A DNA stretch of 64,000 bases from Aquabacterium soli (GTDB lineage: Bacteria > Pseudomonadota > Gammaproteobacteria > Burkholderiales > Burkholderiaceae_C), in contig NZ_RSED01000020.1 in assembly GCF_003933735.1 (NCBI RefSeq), positions 34,635-98,634 on the forward strand, in the 5' to 3' direction. Numbering within the stretch: position 1 is the stretch's first letter; every line of letters begins with the position of its first letter. The translations under genes were made by a program, and so were the position numbers. Of this stretch, positions 50,737-59,135 are shown in pieces. The notes under the pieces are model-generated. The model saw nothing but the letters and a program-made list of their open reading frames with translations, searched no databases and had not been told where the DNA came from.

Positions 50737-51549
50737 TCATGCCGGCACCGCCTGGCGCTGCCGGGTAGCCTTGGCGTCGATCACGCTCACATCGATCAGG
50801 CGCCAACGTCCGTCGTCGATGAGTCGCTCCAGCACTTCGCCGAGCATGTCGAAATACACCTCGTCATGCCGATCGACCAATTCGCCGTCGCGATGCAGCT
50901 CCACCACGTAGGTGTCGCCGCCTCGGTCGTACAGCACCGTCACCCGGCCCTCGAACTTCGCGGTCGAGACCGTGAAGCTGATCGCCGGAGGCGTCTCGAT
51001 GATCTTGGACGGCGTCGGATCGACCCAGGTGAAATCCCGGGCACCCGCATCGACCAGCATGTGGGTGATGCGCCGGAAGCCATCGGGCGCCGGCATTTCC
51101 TCCAACTGCTGGATGAGCTGACCCAGCTCCATGCACTGCGGCTCGGGAATGGGCAGCTTGGCCGGCGCGGAGCCGAGGATGTGCGTCTTGACGGTGTAGG
51201 GAATGCCGTCGGACGTCATCTCGGTGCGCTCTTCCGGCGTGTCCGCCCGCAGCCCATCGAAACGGCGCCGTGCGTAGGGTTGGACATGCACCTTGGCGCC
51301 TTCGTCGGGGACGGTGGTCACCAGCTTGGAATCGAGCACAGCGAACTCGCTCGGCTTGAGCTTGACGACGATGGCATCGTCGGTGATGGCGACTACCTTC
51401 CCGTCGAAGGGCTGGGGGTCGACGGCGAAGCCCAATGTCGAAGATTGCGGCTGATCGTCGAACACGCGGTACTTGAACGACCGCACGTTGCGGGGCACGT
51501 GGCCTGCGACTAGCGAAGGCATCATGGATTTGATGAGGGAACGGTCCAT
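50737..51549 (-). CDS. Hypothetical ICE accessory protein
   Basis: 270 residues. N-terminal beta-rich region (FDGKVVAITDDAIVVKLKPS) and a C-terminal half with HMLVDAGARDFTWVDPTPSK and YDRGGDTYVVELHRDGE. No catalytic motif. Similar proteins are kept beside DUF3085 and STY4534 genes in related elements. ATG at 51549; its leader contains RNA copy C and an RBS-proximal stem (51575-51618). Confidence 0.72.
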   Translation of the reverse strand: MDRSLIKSMMPSLVAGHVPRNVRSFKYRVFDDQPQSSTLGFAVDPQPFDGKVVAITDDAIVVKLKPSEFAVLDSKLVTTVPDEGAKVHVQPYARRRFDGLRADTPEERTEMTSDGIPYTVKTHILGSAPAKLPIPEPQCMELGQLIQQLEEMPAPDGFRRITHMLVDAGARDFTWVDPTPSKIIETPPAISFTVSTAKFEGRVTVLYDRGGDTYVVELHRDGELVDRHDEVYFDMLGEVLERLIDDGRWRLIDVSVIDAKATRQRQAVPA

Positions 51550-51615
51550 GGGAATCTCCTTGAGGAAGAAACAAGGGATTCCCCGCCCGCAAGGGAGAGG
51601 TCCCTTGTGGGTGGT

Positions 51616-51735
51616 GTGGATGGACGCGGTACGTCCGTGGAAAACATCGACCAGCACGGCTTCCCGTGCTTGCAGCCTTGAAGGTCTTGGCTGCCTGGGC
51701 ATGTGTCGGCAACGCCGACGAACATGGGGCAAGAA
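51616..51735 (-). ncRNA. Structured leader RNA copy C, radC-motif-like
   Basis: Minus strand: TCGGC/GCCGA hairpin beside CATGCCCAGG (51695-51720), stem GCAGCC/GGCTGC (51672-51694), stem AGCACGG/CCGTGCT (51653-51670) and GGACG/CGTCC (51622-51636). The outer GCATC-type arms of the other copies are reduced here to three pairs, so this copy is the most divergent. Leader of the gene ending at 50737. Confidence 0.62.
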
Positions 51736-51836
51736 TGGCCCGGGAGTAAGCGGCCCGCTTGCAGGAAACGGCACCCCATCGCACCCGCTTTCCAGCGCTG
51801 CGGGCGAGAAAAAGCCCCTCGAAAGGGGCTTGGGGG

Positions 51837-52115
51837 TCAGGCTTCGTACACGAAGTAGTGTTCTCGCTGACGCGGGAAGAACACGTGCTTCCACGTGTCG
51901 CCGCTTGTGTTGCCACCGTCGAATACGACCATTTCGTAGTCGTCAATGTCGGTGTCCACCAGATCGGCGCTGTCGATATGGCGCATGTGCAGCGTACCGC
52001 TCATGCGCTCGAACACCAGGATCTGGCCGATGGCGTCGTCCTGGCTCATGGCGTTGACGCAGGCTCCAAGCTGATTCTCGAAGTCGGGCGTGGGCAAGAT
52101 GAGATCGGGGAACAT
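51837..52115 (-). CDS. Small acidic hypothetical protein
   Basis: 92 residues from the ATG at 52115: MFPDLILPTPDFENQLGACV, then a strongly acidic stretch (DSADLVDTDIDDYEMVVFDG) and the C-terminal FFPRQREHYFVYEA. No domain recognised. The acidic character is reminiscent of DNA-mimic proteins but that is speculation. Preceded by a hairpin CCAGCCC/GGGCTGG (52139-52169). Confidence 0.68.
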   Translation of the reverse strand: MFPDLILPTPDFENQLGACVNAMSQDDAIGQILVFERMSGTLHMRHIDSADLVDTDIDDYEMVVFDGGNTSGDTWKHVFFPRQREHYFVYEA

Positions 52116-52211
52116 GAGATTGCTCCTATGGAATTGAACCAGCCCGGCTCCTGGTGGGAGGCGGGCTGGCATATGGGGGATAAAGGGGAAGGCTTGCGCG
52201 TCGCGTGTCTG

Positions 52212-52949
52212 CTAGGTCTCGGCCAGTGGCAAGCCCAGTAGCGCGGGTGCGTCGGCATCGAGGATGAGGATGCGCACATCTGCCTGGCCGGCCAGTTCAA
52301 GGATGTTCGCCAGGTCGTCAGGCATGCCCTTGTCGCGGTGCTCCTGTCGAAGCTGCTCAGCACTGATGCCCTCGGCATATTCCAGGTTCTTGTCTGTCCA
52401 GGGCGTGGAGATCAGCTTGACGCCAATCGCCGGGCTGTACGGAACCCGAAAGGCGATGAACAGAAAAGCCTCCGGCGTGGCGAGGTCTGCCAGGTTGGCG
52501 AGGTACTGGCCGGTTTCCTGGCAGATGTGCGCGCTGCTGACTTCCCAGCACCGGCTGTAATAGCCGGTCTCGAAACTCAACCGCTGCACCACGTCTCGCG
52601 CGGCTTCGGCCGAATAGGTATCACCGACATGGACCGGGCGGCCGTCGAGGTCGTCGCCATGGATGGCATAGACCACGGCGCCCACCACGCCTTCGCCGTT
52701 GATGCCTTCAACAGCATCACATTCAGCAATCAGCTCGTCGCTGATGGCGTCAGTGCCGCTTTTGATCAACGCGAAGTCGCTGGTGACGATGCAAGGCGAT
52801 GAGATCAGGTCGTTGTCGGAAAGATGCGCTTGGCTCGTGTGGATGGATCGCCAGACATGCGGGCTTCCGTCCCCGTAGCAGATGCACAGCGTTCGGACGA
52901 CTCTCAGATTCCAGTAGCCGCGTACAAAGGGATTGGGATTCTGGGTCAT
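52212..52949 (-). CDS. DUF5983-like ICE protein
   Basis: 245 residues. The C-terminal 70 residues (DVRILILDADAPALLGLPLAET) resemble the DUF5983 family of mobile elements. The N-terminal part begins MTQNPNPFVRGYWNLRVVRT. No catalytic motif seen. Its leader has the hairpin CAATTCCCG/CGGGAATTG (52978-52999) plus CCGGTGGGTTGA, the recurring leader sequence of this block. Confidence 0.68.
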   Translation of the reverse strand: MTQNPNPFVRGYWNLRVVRTLCICYGDGSPHVWRSIHTSQAHLSDNDLISSPCIVTSDFALIKSGTDAISDELIAECDAVEGINGEGVVGAVVYAIHGDDLDGRPVHVGDTYSAEAARDVVQRLSFETGYYSRCWEVSSAHICQETGQYLANLADLATPEAFLFIAFRVPYSPAIGVKLISTPWTDKNLEYAEGISAEQLRQEHRDKGMPDDLANILELAGQADVRILILDADAPALLGLPLAET

Positions 52950-53162
52950 GGAATTTCTCCAGATTGAATAATGGAGCCAATTCCCGCCACCGGGAATTGA
53001 ACCCCGGTGGGTTGAAAGTGGAAAAAGCGTCAGGCGGCACTGATCGAGGGCTTTGGGCCAATCGGCGCAGGCTGACGGAAGAAAAATCGAGGGACATGGC
53101 CGCGTGGACGCATGTCCCTCATGGGCAGTGAACAAAAAGACGGTGGTATGCCGCAGACCGGC

Positions 53163-53555
53163 TCACCAACCGCTGTAGTTCACCAACAGATCGGCGATGA
53201 CCTTGCGGCGTTGCAGATCGAGACCATCGAAGTCCGACAGTCCTTGGAAGTGGCAGCGCTTGAGCATGGCACCGCCCTCGCGCGCGTTGTAGAAGCTGAA
53301 CATGGCGGACAGGAACATGCGTTCCCCGCTGCTCAGGACGCCGAGTGCGTCGTTGGCACGCAGCATGTCGGGACGCAGATCCCACTTGCTCTTTGCCTGG
53401 TTCAGGCCTTCGCGCGTGCCGTCGCCAAACCATTGCGGGCCTGCGATCTCGACGCCGCGCTTCCAGACCTCGAAGAAGGCTTGGGGCGCGGCGGCGAAAT
53501 GCTGCTCTTCCCGCATGATCTGATCGACGACTTCCTGGGGCAAAAGCTGGTTCAT
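53163..53555 (-). CDS. Hypothetical ICE protein
   Basis: 130 residues, largely helical (LLPQEVVDQIMREEQHFAAA; SSGERMFLSAMFSFYNAREG; DLQRRKVIADLLVNYSGW). No catalytic motif. Conserved small protein type of ICE accessory blocks. It starts 21 bases downstream of the 70-residue gene stop and shares its leader. Confidence 0.72.
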   Translation of the reverse strand: MNQLLPQEVVDQIMREEQHFAAAPQAFFEVWKRGVEIAGPQWFGDGTREGLNQAKSKWDLRPDMLRANDALGVLSSGERMFLSAMFSFYNAREGGAMLKRCHFQGLSDFDGLDLQRRKVIADLLVNYSGW

Positions 53556-53576
53556 GACGTGGTTCCTCCAGTTGGA

Positions 53577-53789
53577 TCAGGGTGTGGCGAGCTGGGACCA
53601 GCCGCCTCTTTCGAGGGCACGTTGAGCCGCGGCATAGCTGCGGAAGTACTGGCAGGATTCCCGCGAAACGGGACCTTCTGTATCGCGCGTGCCGATGTAG
53701 TGGCCGGCGGCGCTATGCAGGATTTCGAGCGGCAGGAACTTGCCGCAATGGATCAAGGCCAACTGGCCGAAAGAGGCTTGCTGGGACAT
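53577..53789 (-). CDS. Small hypothetical ICE protein
   Basis: 70 residues: MSQQASFGQLALIHCGKFLP, LHSAAGHYIGTRDTEGPVSR, and ESCQYFRSYAAAQRALERGG. The layout suggests one small alpha/beta domain. No family named. ATG at 53789 with AAGGAG before it; its long leader holds RNA copy D and a terminator-like stem. Confidence 0.68.
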   Translation of the reverse strand: MSQQASFGQLALIHCGKFLPLEILHSAAGHYIGTRDTEGPVSRESCQYFRSYAAAQRALERGGWSQLATP

Positions 53790-53856
53790 GGACGGGCTCC
53801 TTGGAAAAAGCGGGGCCTCGTCCCTCACGGGATGGCAGCTCCCGCACGCGGTTGAG

Positions 53857-53998
53857 AAAAAAGCATCGGCGTCACGGGTGACGCGCGTCCGCAGACTCGA
53901 TGCGATGGCGGACTGGCGGGTAGCGCGGAAAGAATCCGCGGCAGCCTGGAAACTCTGGCTGCTGGCATGGTGCTGACGAATCAGCGACACATGCGGGC
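53857..53998 (-). ncRNA. Structured leader RNA copy D with terminator-like stem
   Basis: Minus strand: GCTGA/TCAGC hairpin beside CATGCCAGC (53965-53990), stem GCAGCC/GGCTGC (53941-53962), GCGCGG/CCGCG stem (53923-53940), then the nested hairpin with outer arms GCATCG/CGATGC around GCGTCAC/GTGACGC (53863-53903). Outer arms show a paired change relative to copies A and B (GCATCC/GGATGC). Here, unlike A-C, six T follow at once (53857-53862), so the stem could act as a transcription terminator. Leader of the gene at 53577-53789. Confidence 0.7.
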
Positions 53999-54126
53999 AG
54001 CTTCATGCGCGAGGCGAGCCGCGTCAGCCGGAAATCGGCATTTGCAACAGCCCCGATTGGCGAACGCGGAAAAAAGAAAGCCCCGCAATAAGTGCGGGGC
54101 TGTCAGGAGGATGAGGCGAAACTGGG

Positions 54127-54438
54127 TCAGCGAGGCCTGTCGCCCAGTACATGCTGCTTCCACAGGGCGAATGCCTCGTCCGGTCCCAGCTCTGCGAGGA
54201 TGACGATGGGCTGGCCCCGACGGGCACGCAGCGATGCGAAATACGCTGGCCGGTCGGCGATGGCGTTGAGCTTGATGCCCTTTAGGAACAGCAACTGGCG
54301 GGGGCGAACTTTGGTGGTAACGCAGGCATGATTGCGCTTGTTTGGGGCAAAAGGGCCAGCGAAGCGGGCGGACACGGCCAGAAAACCGCGACGAACTACT
54401 TGTACTTGCCAGGCGAGGCGAACGGGTGACATCAGCAT
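54127..54438 (-). CDS. Hypothetical protein at edge of accessory block
   Basis: 103 residues, basic N-terminal half (LAWQVQVVRRGFLAVSARFA) and a helical end (ILAELGPDEAFALWKQHVLG). Starts at 54438 or at a second ATG at 54432. No known domain. It is the last accessory gene before the lead/cadmium module; 54439-54590 shows no gene and marks the junction. Confidence 0.5.
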   Translation of the reverse strand: MLMSPVRLAWQVQVVRRGFLAVSARFAGPFAPNKRNHACVTTKVRPRQLLFLKGIKLNAIADRPAYFASLRARRGQPIVILAELGPDEAFALWKQHVLGDRPR

Positions 54439-54590
54439 ATCGCTATGCGGTAAAGAAGACCGTCCTAAAGCTTGCAGGATCCCGGCATAGCTTCATCATC
54501 ACCTCTCCGTGACGGCTCATTGGAACGAAAAAGGCCAGCATCGCCGTGATGGACTTTCATAATTGCCAGGTCAACTGGCTTGCGTGCTGT

Positions 54591-54749
54591 TTATTCACAG
54601 CAAGGCATTGCGACGTCGTTGCAGCAATCGCCGCCATCGCAACAGGGCGTTGCAGCAAAAGCGGCGGTGGGCGCTAGCATGAGGGCCAAGCCGCGGCCGC
54701 TCATGCTGGGGGCCGTTCTCTTCAGATTGGTGTCCTGCACCGTGTGCAT
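54591..54749 (-). CDS. Small exported Cys-rich peptide of metal operon
   Basis: 52 residues read directly from the reverse strand (ATG at 54749, TAA at 54591-54593). The middle is signal-like (GRGLALMLAPTAAFAA) and the tail is TPCCDGGDCCNDVAMPCCE, three CC pairs in 19 residues. It starts 26 bases after the lspA stop, in the same direction. The CC pairs suggest binding of soft metals such as Pb(II) or Cd(II), an idea supported by its neighbours. No strong ribosome binding site is seen; an inner ATG at 54704 is possible. Confidence 0.5.
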   Translation of the reverse strand: MHTVQDTNLKRTAPSMSGRGLALMLAPTAAFAATPCCDGGDCCNDVAMPCCE

Positions 54750-54774
54750 TGCGAATTTCCGGATCGTCCCAATG

Positions 54775-55275
54775 TCACTGGGACTCCTTTGTGGCGGCCG
54801 GGTTCTCCACGCTCATGAACGACTGGGCCACCAGCGCGATCGCCCCGCCCACGATGGCCATGTCAGCGATGTTGAAGGCGGGCCAGTGCCAGCCGTGCAG
54901 GTGAAAGTCGATGTAGTCGATAACGTGCCCGCGCGTGGCGCGGTCGAACGCGTTGCCCAATGCGCCGCCCAGAATGAGGCTGTACGAAAGGCCTTCCGTT
55001 TTGCGCAGCGGCCGGGAGAGCAGCCATGCGAGCCATGCCGATATTGCGAACGCGATCGCCAGAAAAAACCACCGCTGCCAGCCGCCCGCGCCAGCAAGGA
55101 AGCTGAACGCCGCGCCGGGATTGAGAGCGTGAACTAGGTTGAAGAATGACGCCACCTCGTGCGACCAACCCAAGGGAGTTGTCGCGTCAATGTAGCTCTT
55201 AGCTGCCTGATCGCCGGCGAATATAACGATCGCGAGTGAGTACCACTGCGTCTTGCGAAGAGATGGTTCATCCAT
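54775..55275 (-). CDS. lspA: Signal peptidase II of lead-resistance type
   Basis: 166 residues with four membrane helices. Family motifs: DQAAK (Asp22), NPGAAFSFL, GGALGNAFDR with one catalytic Asp and FNIADMAIVGG with the other. Extra lspA copies occur beside Pb/Cd/Zn P-type ATPases (PbrB/PbrC region); in Cupriavidus the linked PbrB phosphatase and LspA-like PbrC work with PbrA. It starts four bases before the ATPase stop. Confidence 0.88.
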   Translation of the reverse strand: MDEPSLRKTQWYSLAIVIFAGDQAAKSYIDATTPLGWSHEVASFFNLVHALNPGAAFSFLAGAGGWQRWFFLAIAFAISAWLAWLLSRPLRKTEGLSYSLILGGALGNAFDRATRGHVIDYIDFHLHGWHWPAFNIADMAIVGGAIALVAQSFMSVENPAATKESQ

Positions 55276-55278
55276 TGT

Positions 55279-58191
55279 TCATGCCGCCTTGAACTTCAGG
55301 AGGCGCAGCCCATTGACGACAACCAAAAGACTTGCCCCCATGTCAGCGAACACAGCCATCCACATGGTGGCATGCCCTGTGAACGTCAACGCAAGGAACA
55401 CCGCCTTGATGCCAAGGGCCAGAACGATGTTCTGCGTGAGGATCGCCGCAGTGCTACGCGACAGCCGGATGAAGGCGGGGATCTTGCGCAGGTCGTCGTC
55501 CATCAGGGCGACGTCGGCTGTTTCGATCGCGGTGTCGGTGCCGGCCGCGCCCATGGCGAAGCCGATGTCGGCACGGGCGAGCGCGGGCGAATCGTTGATG
55601 CCGTCGCCCACCATGCCCACCTGGCCCTCGCCGCCGACCAGGCTTTCGATGGTCTTGAGCTTGTCTTCGGGCAGTTGGTCACCACGGGCTTCAGAGATTC
55701 CGACCTGGGCAGCGATGGCCGCGGCCGTGTGCTGGTTGTCCCCCGTCAGCATCAGCGTGCGCACACCCAGCGCCTGCAGGTCGGCCACCGCCTCACGGCT
55801 GGTTTCCTTCACGGTGTCGGCCACTGCAAAAATGCCGAGCACGGTCGCATCGTCCATCAGCAGGATCGCTGTCTTGCCTTGGCGCTCCAGGGTCTCCAGC
55901 CGAGCCTGGAGCGTCGCTTCGCTCAGGCCCAGCTCCTGGGCGAGCCTGTGGTTGCCCATGTGCAACATGCGCCCGGCGACGCGGCCGCGCACGCCGCGGC
56001 CAGGCAGCGCCGCGAAGTCGTCGACCTCGTGCAGCGCGATGCCGTCACGGTTCGCCTTGCGGGCGATGGCCTGAGACACAGGATGGTCCGAGCGTGCCGC
56101 GAGGCTTGCGGCCCAGGCGGCAACTTCCTGCGCCTCGCCGATCAGCGGCACGAAGTCGGTCTGCTCGGGCTTGCCATGTGTGAGTGTGCCGGTCTTGTCC
56201 AGGGCCAACGCCTTGAGCTTGCGCCCGCCCTCCAGGTAGACGCCACCCTTGATCAGGATGCCGCGTCGGGCGGCAGCGGCCAAGCCGCTGACGATGGTGA
56301 CCGGCGTGGAGATGACCAGAGCGCAGGGGCAGGCGATCACCAGCAGTACCAGGGCCTTGTAGACCCAGTCAAACCATGCGCCGCCGAAGGCGAGCGGCGG
56401 CACGACGGCAACCAGCACGGACACCGCGAACACCGCCGGCGTGTAGACGCGGGCGAACTGGTCGACGAAGCGCTGCGTGGGCGCACGGCTGCCCTGCGCG
56501 GACTCCACGGCATGGATGATGCGCGCGAGCGTCGAGTCGCTGGCGCCTGCGGTCACCTTGTATTCGAAAGAGCCGGTCTCATTGATGGCTCCGGCGAAGA
56601 CCTGGTCACCTTCGGCCTTCTCGACGGGCAGGCTCTCGCCGGTGATGGGCGCCTGGTTGATGGCCGATCGACCCGAGGTGATCAGGCCGTCCAGTGCGAT
56701 GCGCTCGCCAGGACGCACGCGGACCACCGCGCCCTTTGCGACCTCCTTGGCCGGCAGCTCTGTCCATGAGCCATCGGCCTGCCGCACGGTCGCGGTCTCG
56801 GGCGCCAAGTCCATCAGCCCCCGAATGGCGTTGCGGGCGCGGTCCAGCGACTTCGCCTCGATCACTTCCGCCAACGCGAACAGGAACATGACCATGGCGG
56901 CCTCCGGCCAGTGGCCGATCGCCATGCCGCCGGTGACCGCGATGGCCATCAGGGCGTTCATGTTCAGGTTGAGGTTCTTCAGCGCGATCCAGCCCTTCTT
57001 GTAGGTGCTGAGGCCGCCGGTGAAGATCGAAACCAGTGCCAGCACGATCACGGCCCAATGATTGCCGTCGTTGACCCAGTACACGCCTTCGGCGGCCACC
57101 GCCGCAACGCCCGAAACCGCCATCGGCCACCAATTGGTCTTGTGCGCGGCCACCGGGGCATCGCGCGGCTCATCAGTCCTCTGGACCTCGGCTTCCATGC
57201 CCAGCGATTCGATGGCTTCGACTGCCGGCTTGATCGCGTCGGGTGTGTGCCGAACCGTGAGCGTGCGCTGCATCAGGTTGAAATCCATTCCCTGCACGCC
57301 CGGCATGCCTTGCAGCTTGCCGCGGATCAGACTTTCCTCGGTCGGACAGTCCATCTTCGCGATGCGAAGTACCGTGGTGGCTGTCTGCATGTCCTGCCGC
57401 GCAGCCTGCATTCCAATGGAAGCAAGCGCCTTCTCGATCGGCGCTGAGGTCGCCAGCGTGTGCTGGACTCCCAGCACACGCTGCATCAGATTGAAGTCGA
57501 GCGCGGTCACACCCGGCAGCTTGCCCAGCCGGTCGCGGATCAGCGCTTCTTCCGTCGGGCAATCCATGTTCTCGATCCGGTACGTCACCCGCTCGCCGAT
57601 CGGCGGCGCGGAAACGGCAGCGGTTGGTTGCTGCTGCAGGGCCGAGGATGGGATCACAGCCGCGGCTTCGATCGGCCCCGTGTGGCCGAAGGTCTGCTCC
57701 TTGGCGCGCATGCCGATCGAGGCCAGGACCTGCTCCATCTGCGCGCGTGCCTGAGCGAGGTGTTTCACCGACAGGGTGCGCTCAGCGAGGTCGAAGTCGA
57801 GGTCCTGAATTCCCTCGACTGCCCCGAGGTGCGAGCGGATGAGTTTCTCCTCGCTCGGGCAGTCCATGTTCTCGATGCGGTAGGTGGTCGACACGGCGGC
57901 GTCTCGGACAGCCTGAGCCTTCATGCCCACCGAATTCAGCGCTTGCTCCAAGGCATCGGCCGAGACTTCGCGGTGCGAAATGGTCAACAAACGCTGCGGA
58001 AGATCGAACAGGAGCCGCTCGACACCGGGCATGCCCTCCAGCGTTCGCCGCACCAGTGCTTCCTCATTGCGGCAATCCATGTTGCTCACGTGGAAAACGG
58101 TGGTTTCAGTGCTGGCCTGCTCACTGGCGCACGCCGTCTGTTGGCCATTGCCGCCGGAGTAGGCGCATGGGCTGGAAGGTTCTTTGTTCAT
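55279..58191 (-). CDS. Pb/Cd/Zn P1B-type ATPase with four HMA domains
   Basis: 970 residues from the ATG at 58191. Four HMA domains in tandem (about 30-95, 105-170, 200-260, 275-335), each with an MDCxxEE core (MDCRNEE, MDCPSEE, MDCPTEE, MDCPTEE) instead of the usual CxxC. The pump follows, with TGES, VIACPCALVISTPV (CPC), DKTGTLT, GDGINDSPAL and a C-terminal GASLLVVVNGLRLL, typical of P1B-2 Zn/Cd/Pb exporters. The predicted transcription start (about 58225) lies downstream of earlier in-frame ATGs at 58230 and 58233, so 58191 is preferred. Pb is favoured by the regulator and lspA. Confidence 0.92.
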   Translation of the reverse strand: MNKEPSSPCAYSGGNGQQTACASEQASTETTVFHVSNMDCRNEEALVRRTLEGMPGVERLLFDLPQRLLTISHREVSADALEQALNSVGMKAQAVRDAAVSTTYRIENMDCPSEEKLIRSHLGAVEGIQDLDFDLAERTLSVKHLAQARAQMEQVLASIGMRAKEQTFGHTGPIEAAAVIPSSALQQQPTAAVSAPPIGERVTYRIENMDCPTEEALIRDRLGKLPGVTALDFNLMQRVLGVQHTLATSAPIEKALASIGMQAARQDMQTATTVLRIAKMDCPTEESLIRGKLQGMPGVQGMDFNLMQRTLTVRHTPDAIKPAVEAIESLGMEAEVQRTDEPRDAPVAAHKTNWWPMAVSGVAAVAAEGVYWVNDGNHWAVIVLALVSIFTGGLSTYKKGWIALKNLNLNMNALMAIAVTGGMAIGHWPEAAMVMFLFALAEVIEAKSLDRARNAIRGLMDLAPETATVRQADGSWTELPAKEVAKGAVVRVRPGERIALDGLITSGRSAINQAPITGESLPVEKAEGDQVFAGAINETGSFEYKVTAGASDSTLARIIHAVESAQGSRAPTQRFVDQFARVYTPAVFAVSVLVAVVPPLAFGGAWFDWVYKALVLLVIACPCALVISTPVTIVSGLAAAARRGILIKGGVYLEGGRKLKALALDKTGTLTHGKPEQTDFVPLIGEAQEVAAWAASLAARSDHPVSQAIARKANRDGIALHEVDDFAALPGRGVRGRVAGRMLHMGNHRLAQELGLSEATLQARLETLERQGKTAILLMDDATVLGIFAVADTVKETSREAVADLQALGVRTLMLTGDNQHTAAAIAAQVGISEARGDQLPEDKLKTIESLVGGEGQVGMVGDGINDSPALARADIGFAMGAAGTDTAIETADVALMDDDLRKIPAFIRLSRSTAAILTQNIVLALGIKAVFLALTFTGHATMWMAVFADMGASLLVVVNGLRLLKFKAA

Positions 58192-58231
58192 AGATCGCTC
58201 TTCATTGACAAGGTTTTCCCCGGATGCCATC

Positions 58232-58262
58232 ATTAGAAAACCTCTAGTAGATATAGAGTCAA
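58232..58262 (-). promoter_or_regulatory. PbrR-type promoter of P-type ATPase operon
   Basis: Minus strand: TTGACT (58257-58262), spacer of exactly 19 bases, TCTAAT (58232-58237). The spacer has the dyad CTCTA-N7-TAGAG. This matches promoters opened by PbrR, ZntR and CadR regulators. The regulator gene starts 20 bases away on the other strand. Confidence 0.87.
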
Positions 58263-58282
58263 GTTTTTTATAGGAAGCAACC

Positions 58283-58681
58283 ATGATGCGGATCGGTGAA
58301 CTGGGCAAGAAGGCAGATTGCTTGGTGCAGACCGTGCGCTTTTACGAGTCAGAAGGCTTGCTGCCCGAGCCTGCACGTAGCGAGGGCAACTTCAGGCTCT
58401 ATGACGAAGTCCATTTGCAGCGCTTGCTGTTCATCCGCCGCTGCCGGGCGAAGGACATGACGCTGGATGAGATCCGTCAACTGCTGAACTTACGGGATCG
58501 GCCAGAGTTGGGCTGCGGCGAGGTGAACGCGCTGGTCGACGCTCATATCGCGCAAGTGCGGACCAAGATGAAGGAATTGCGCGCCTTGGAGCGCGAGTTA
58601 ATGGATCTGCGACGCTCCTGCGATAGCGCCCGAACCTCGCGCGAGTGCGGCATTCTCAACAGCTTGGCCGAGCCCGCCTGA
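58283..58681 (+). CDS. pbrR: PbrR/CadR-like MerR family regulator
   Basis: 132 residues. Winged helix MRIGELGKKADCLVQTVRFY with ESEGLLPEP. Metal cysteines C78 (LGCGEVNALV), C113 (RRSCDSAR) and C122 (SRECGIL): the positions and the eight-residue gap between the last two correspond to those I recall for lead sensor PbrR, while CadR has a shorter gap. Divergent from the ATPase operon, with the operator between. A pair of ATG codons opens the gene. Confidence 0.88.
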   Translation: MMRIGELGKKADCLVQTVRFYESEGLLPEPARSEGNFRLYDEVHLQRLLFIRRCRAKDMTLDEIRQLLNLRDRPELGCGEVNALVDAHIAQVRTKMKELRALERELMDLRRSCDSARTSRECGILNSLAEPA

Positions 58682-59135
58682 AGCTCGAGCGTGTCATCGG
58701 TGCTGGAAGTGATCGGGTCCAGTTCTGAGAGCCACGTGCCGCGCTCCATCATGCGAAAGCGCGCGGTTCTGACGTTTTGAGACGGCGTGCGACCGAGGGC
58801 GTGGCCCACAGGAGCCAGCGCGAGCCGGACGACCTGCGCGCCGCAATCTCCGCCACCTTACGGGTTCTCCAGGCCAGACCGAGCATCGCGGCGTGGCTGC
58901 GCAGGTGCAGGTGCAGGCCAAGGTAGCAGTGCGCCACGACGCGGCCCGACTCATGGGCACGCCACGCAACTCGCGATCGCTTCGCAAGAAGCCGCAAGGC
59001 CCGACTCGCGCAAGAATGCGACGTGGGCAAGATCGTATAGCCAGCAGCGCAAGCGTTTGCCGCTGCTGGCCGGCTCCGGAAGGGATAGACAAGCTGCGGG
59101 CCGTAGTCCATTGGAAAGTCCATCTTTCTTGAGTG
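58682..59135. other. Gene-free stretch, possible decayed sequence
   Basis: About 450 bases between pbrR and the broken desaturase. Several reading frames are open but none resembles a known protein or has a good start. It may be the worn tail of the broken gene or of a lost neighbour. No repeat or transposon end is visible. Confidence 0.4.

Noticed and set aside
53857-53998. CRISPR-like or transposon repeats among the four leader copies
   Set aside because: Copies are far apart, differ in sequence, and agree in structure only; there are no spacers, terminal repeats or transposase.
58682-59135. Transposase remnant beside the broken desaturase
   Set aside because: Open frames are Arg/Ser-rich shadows; no DDE motif or terminal inverted repeats.
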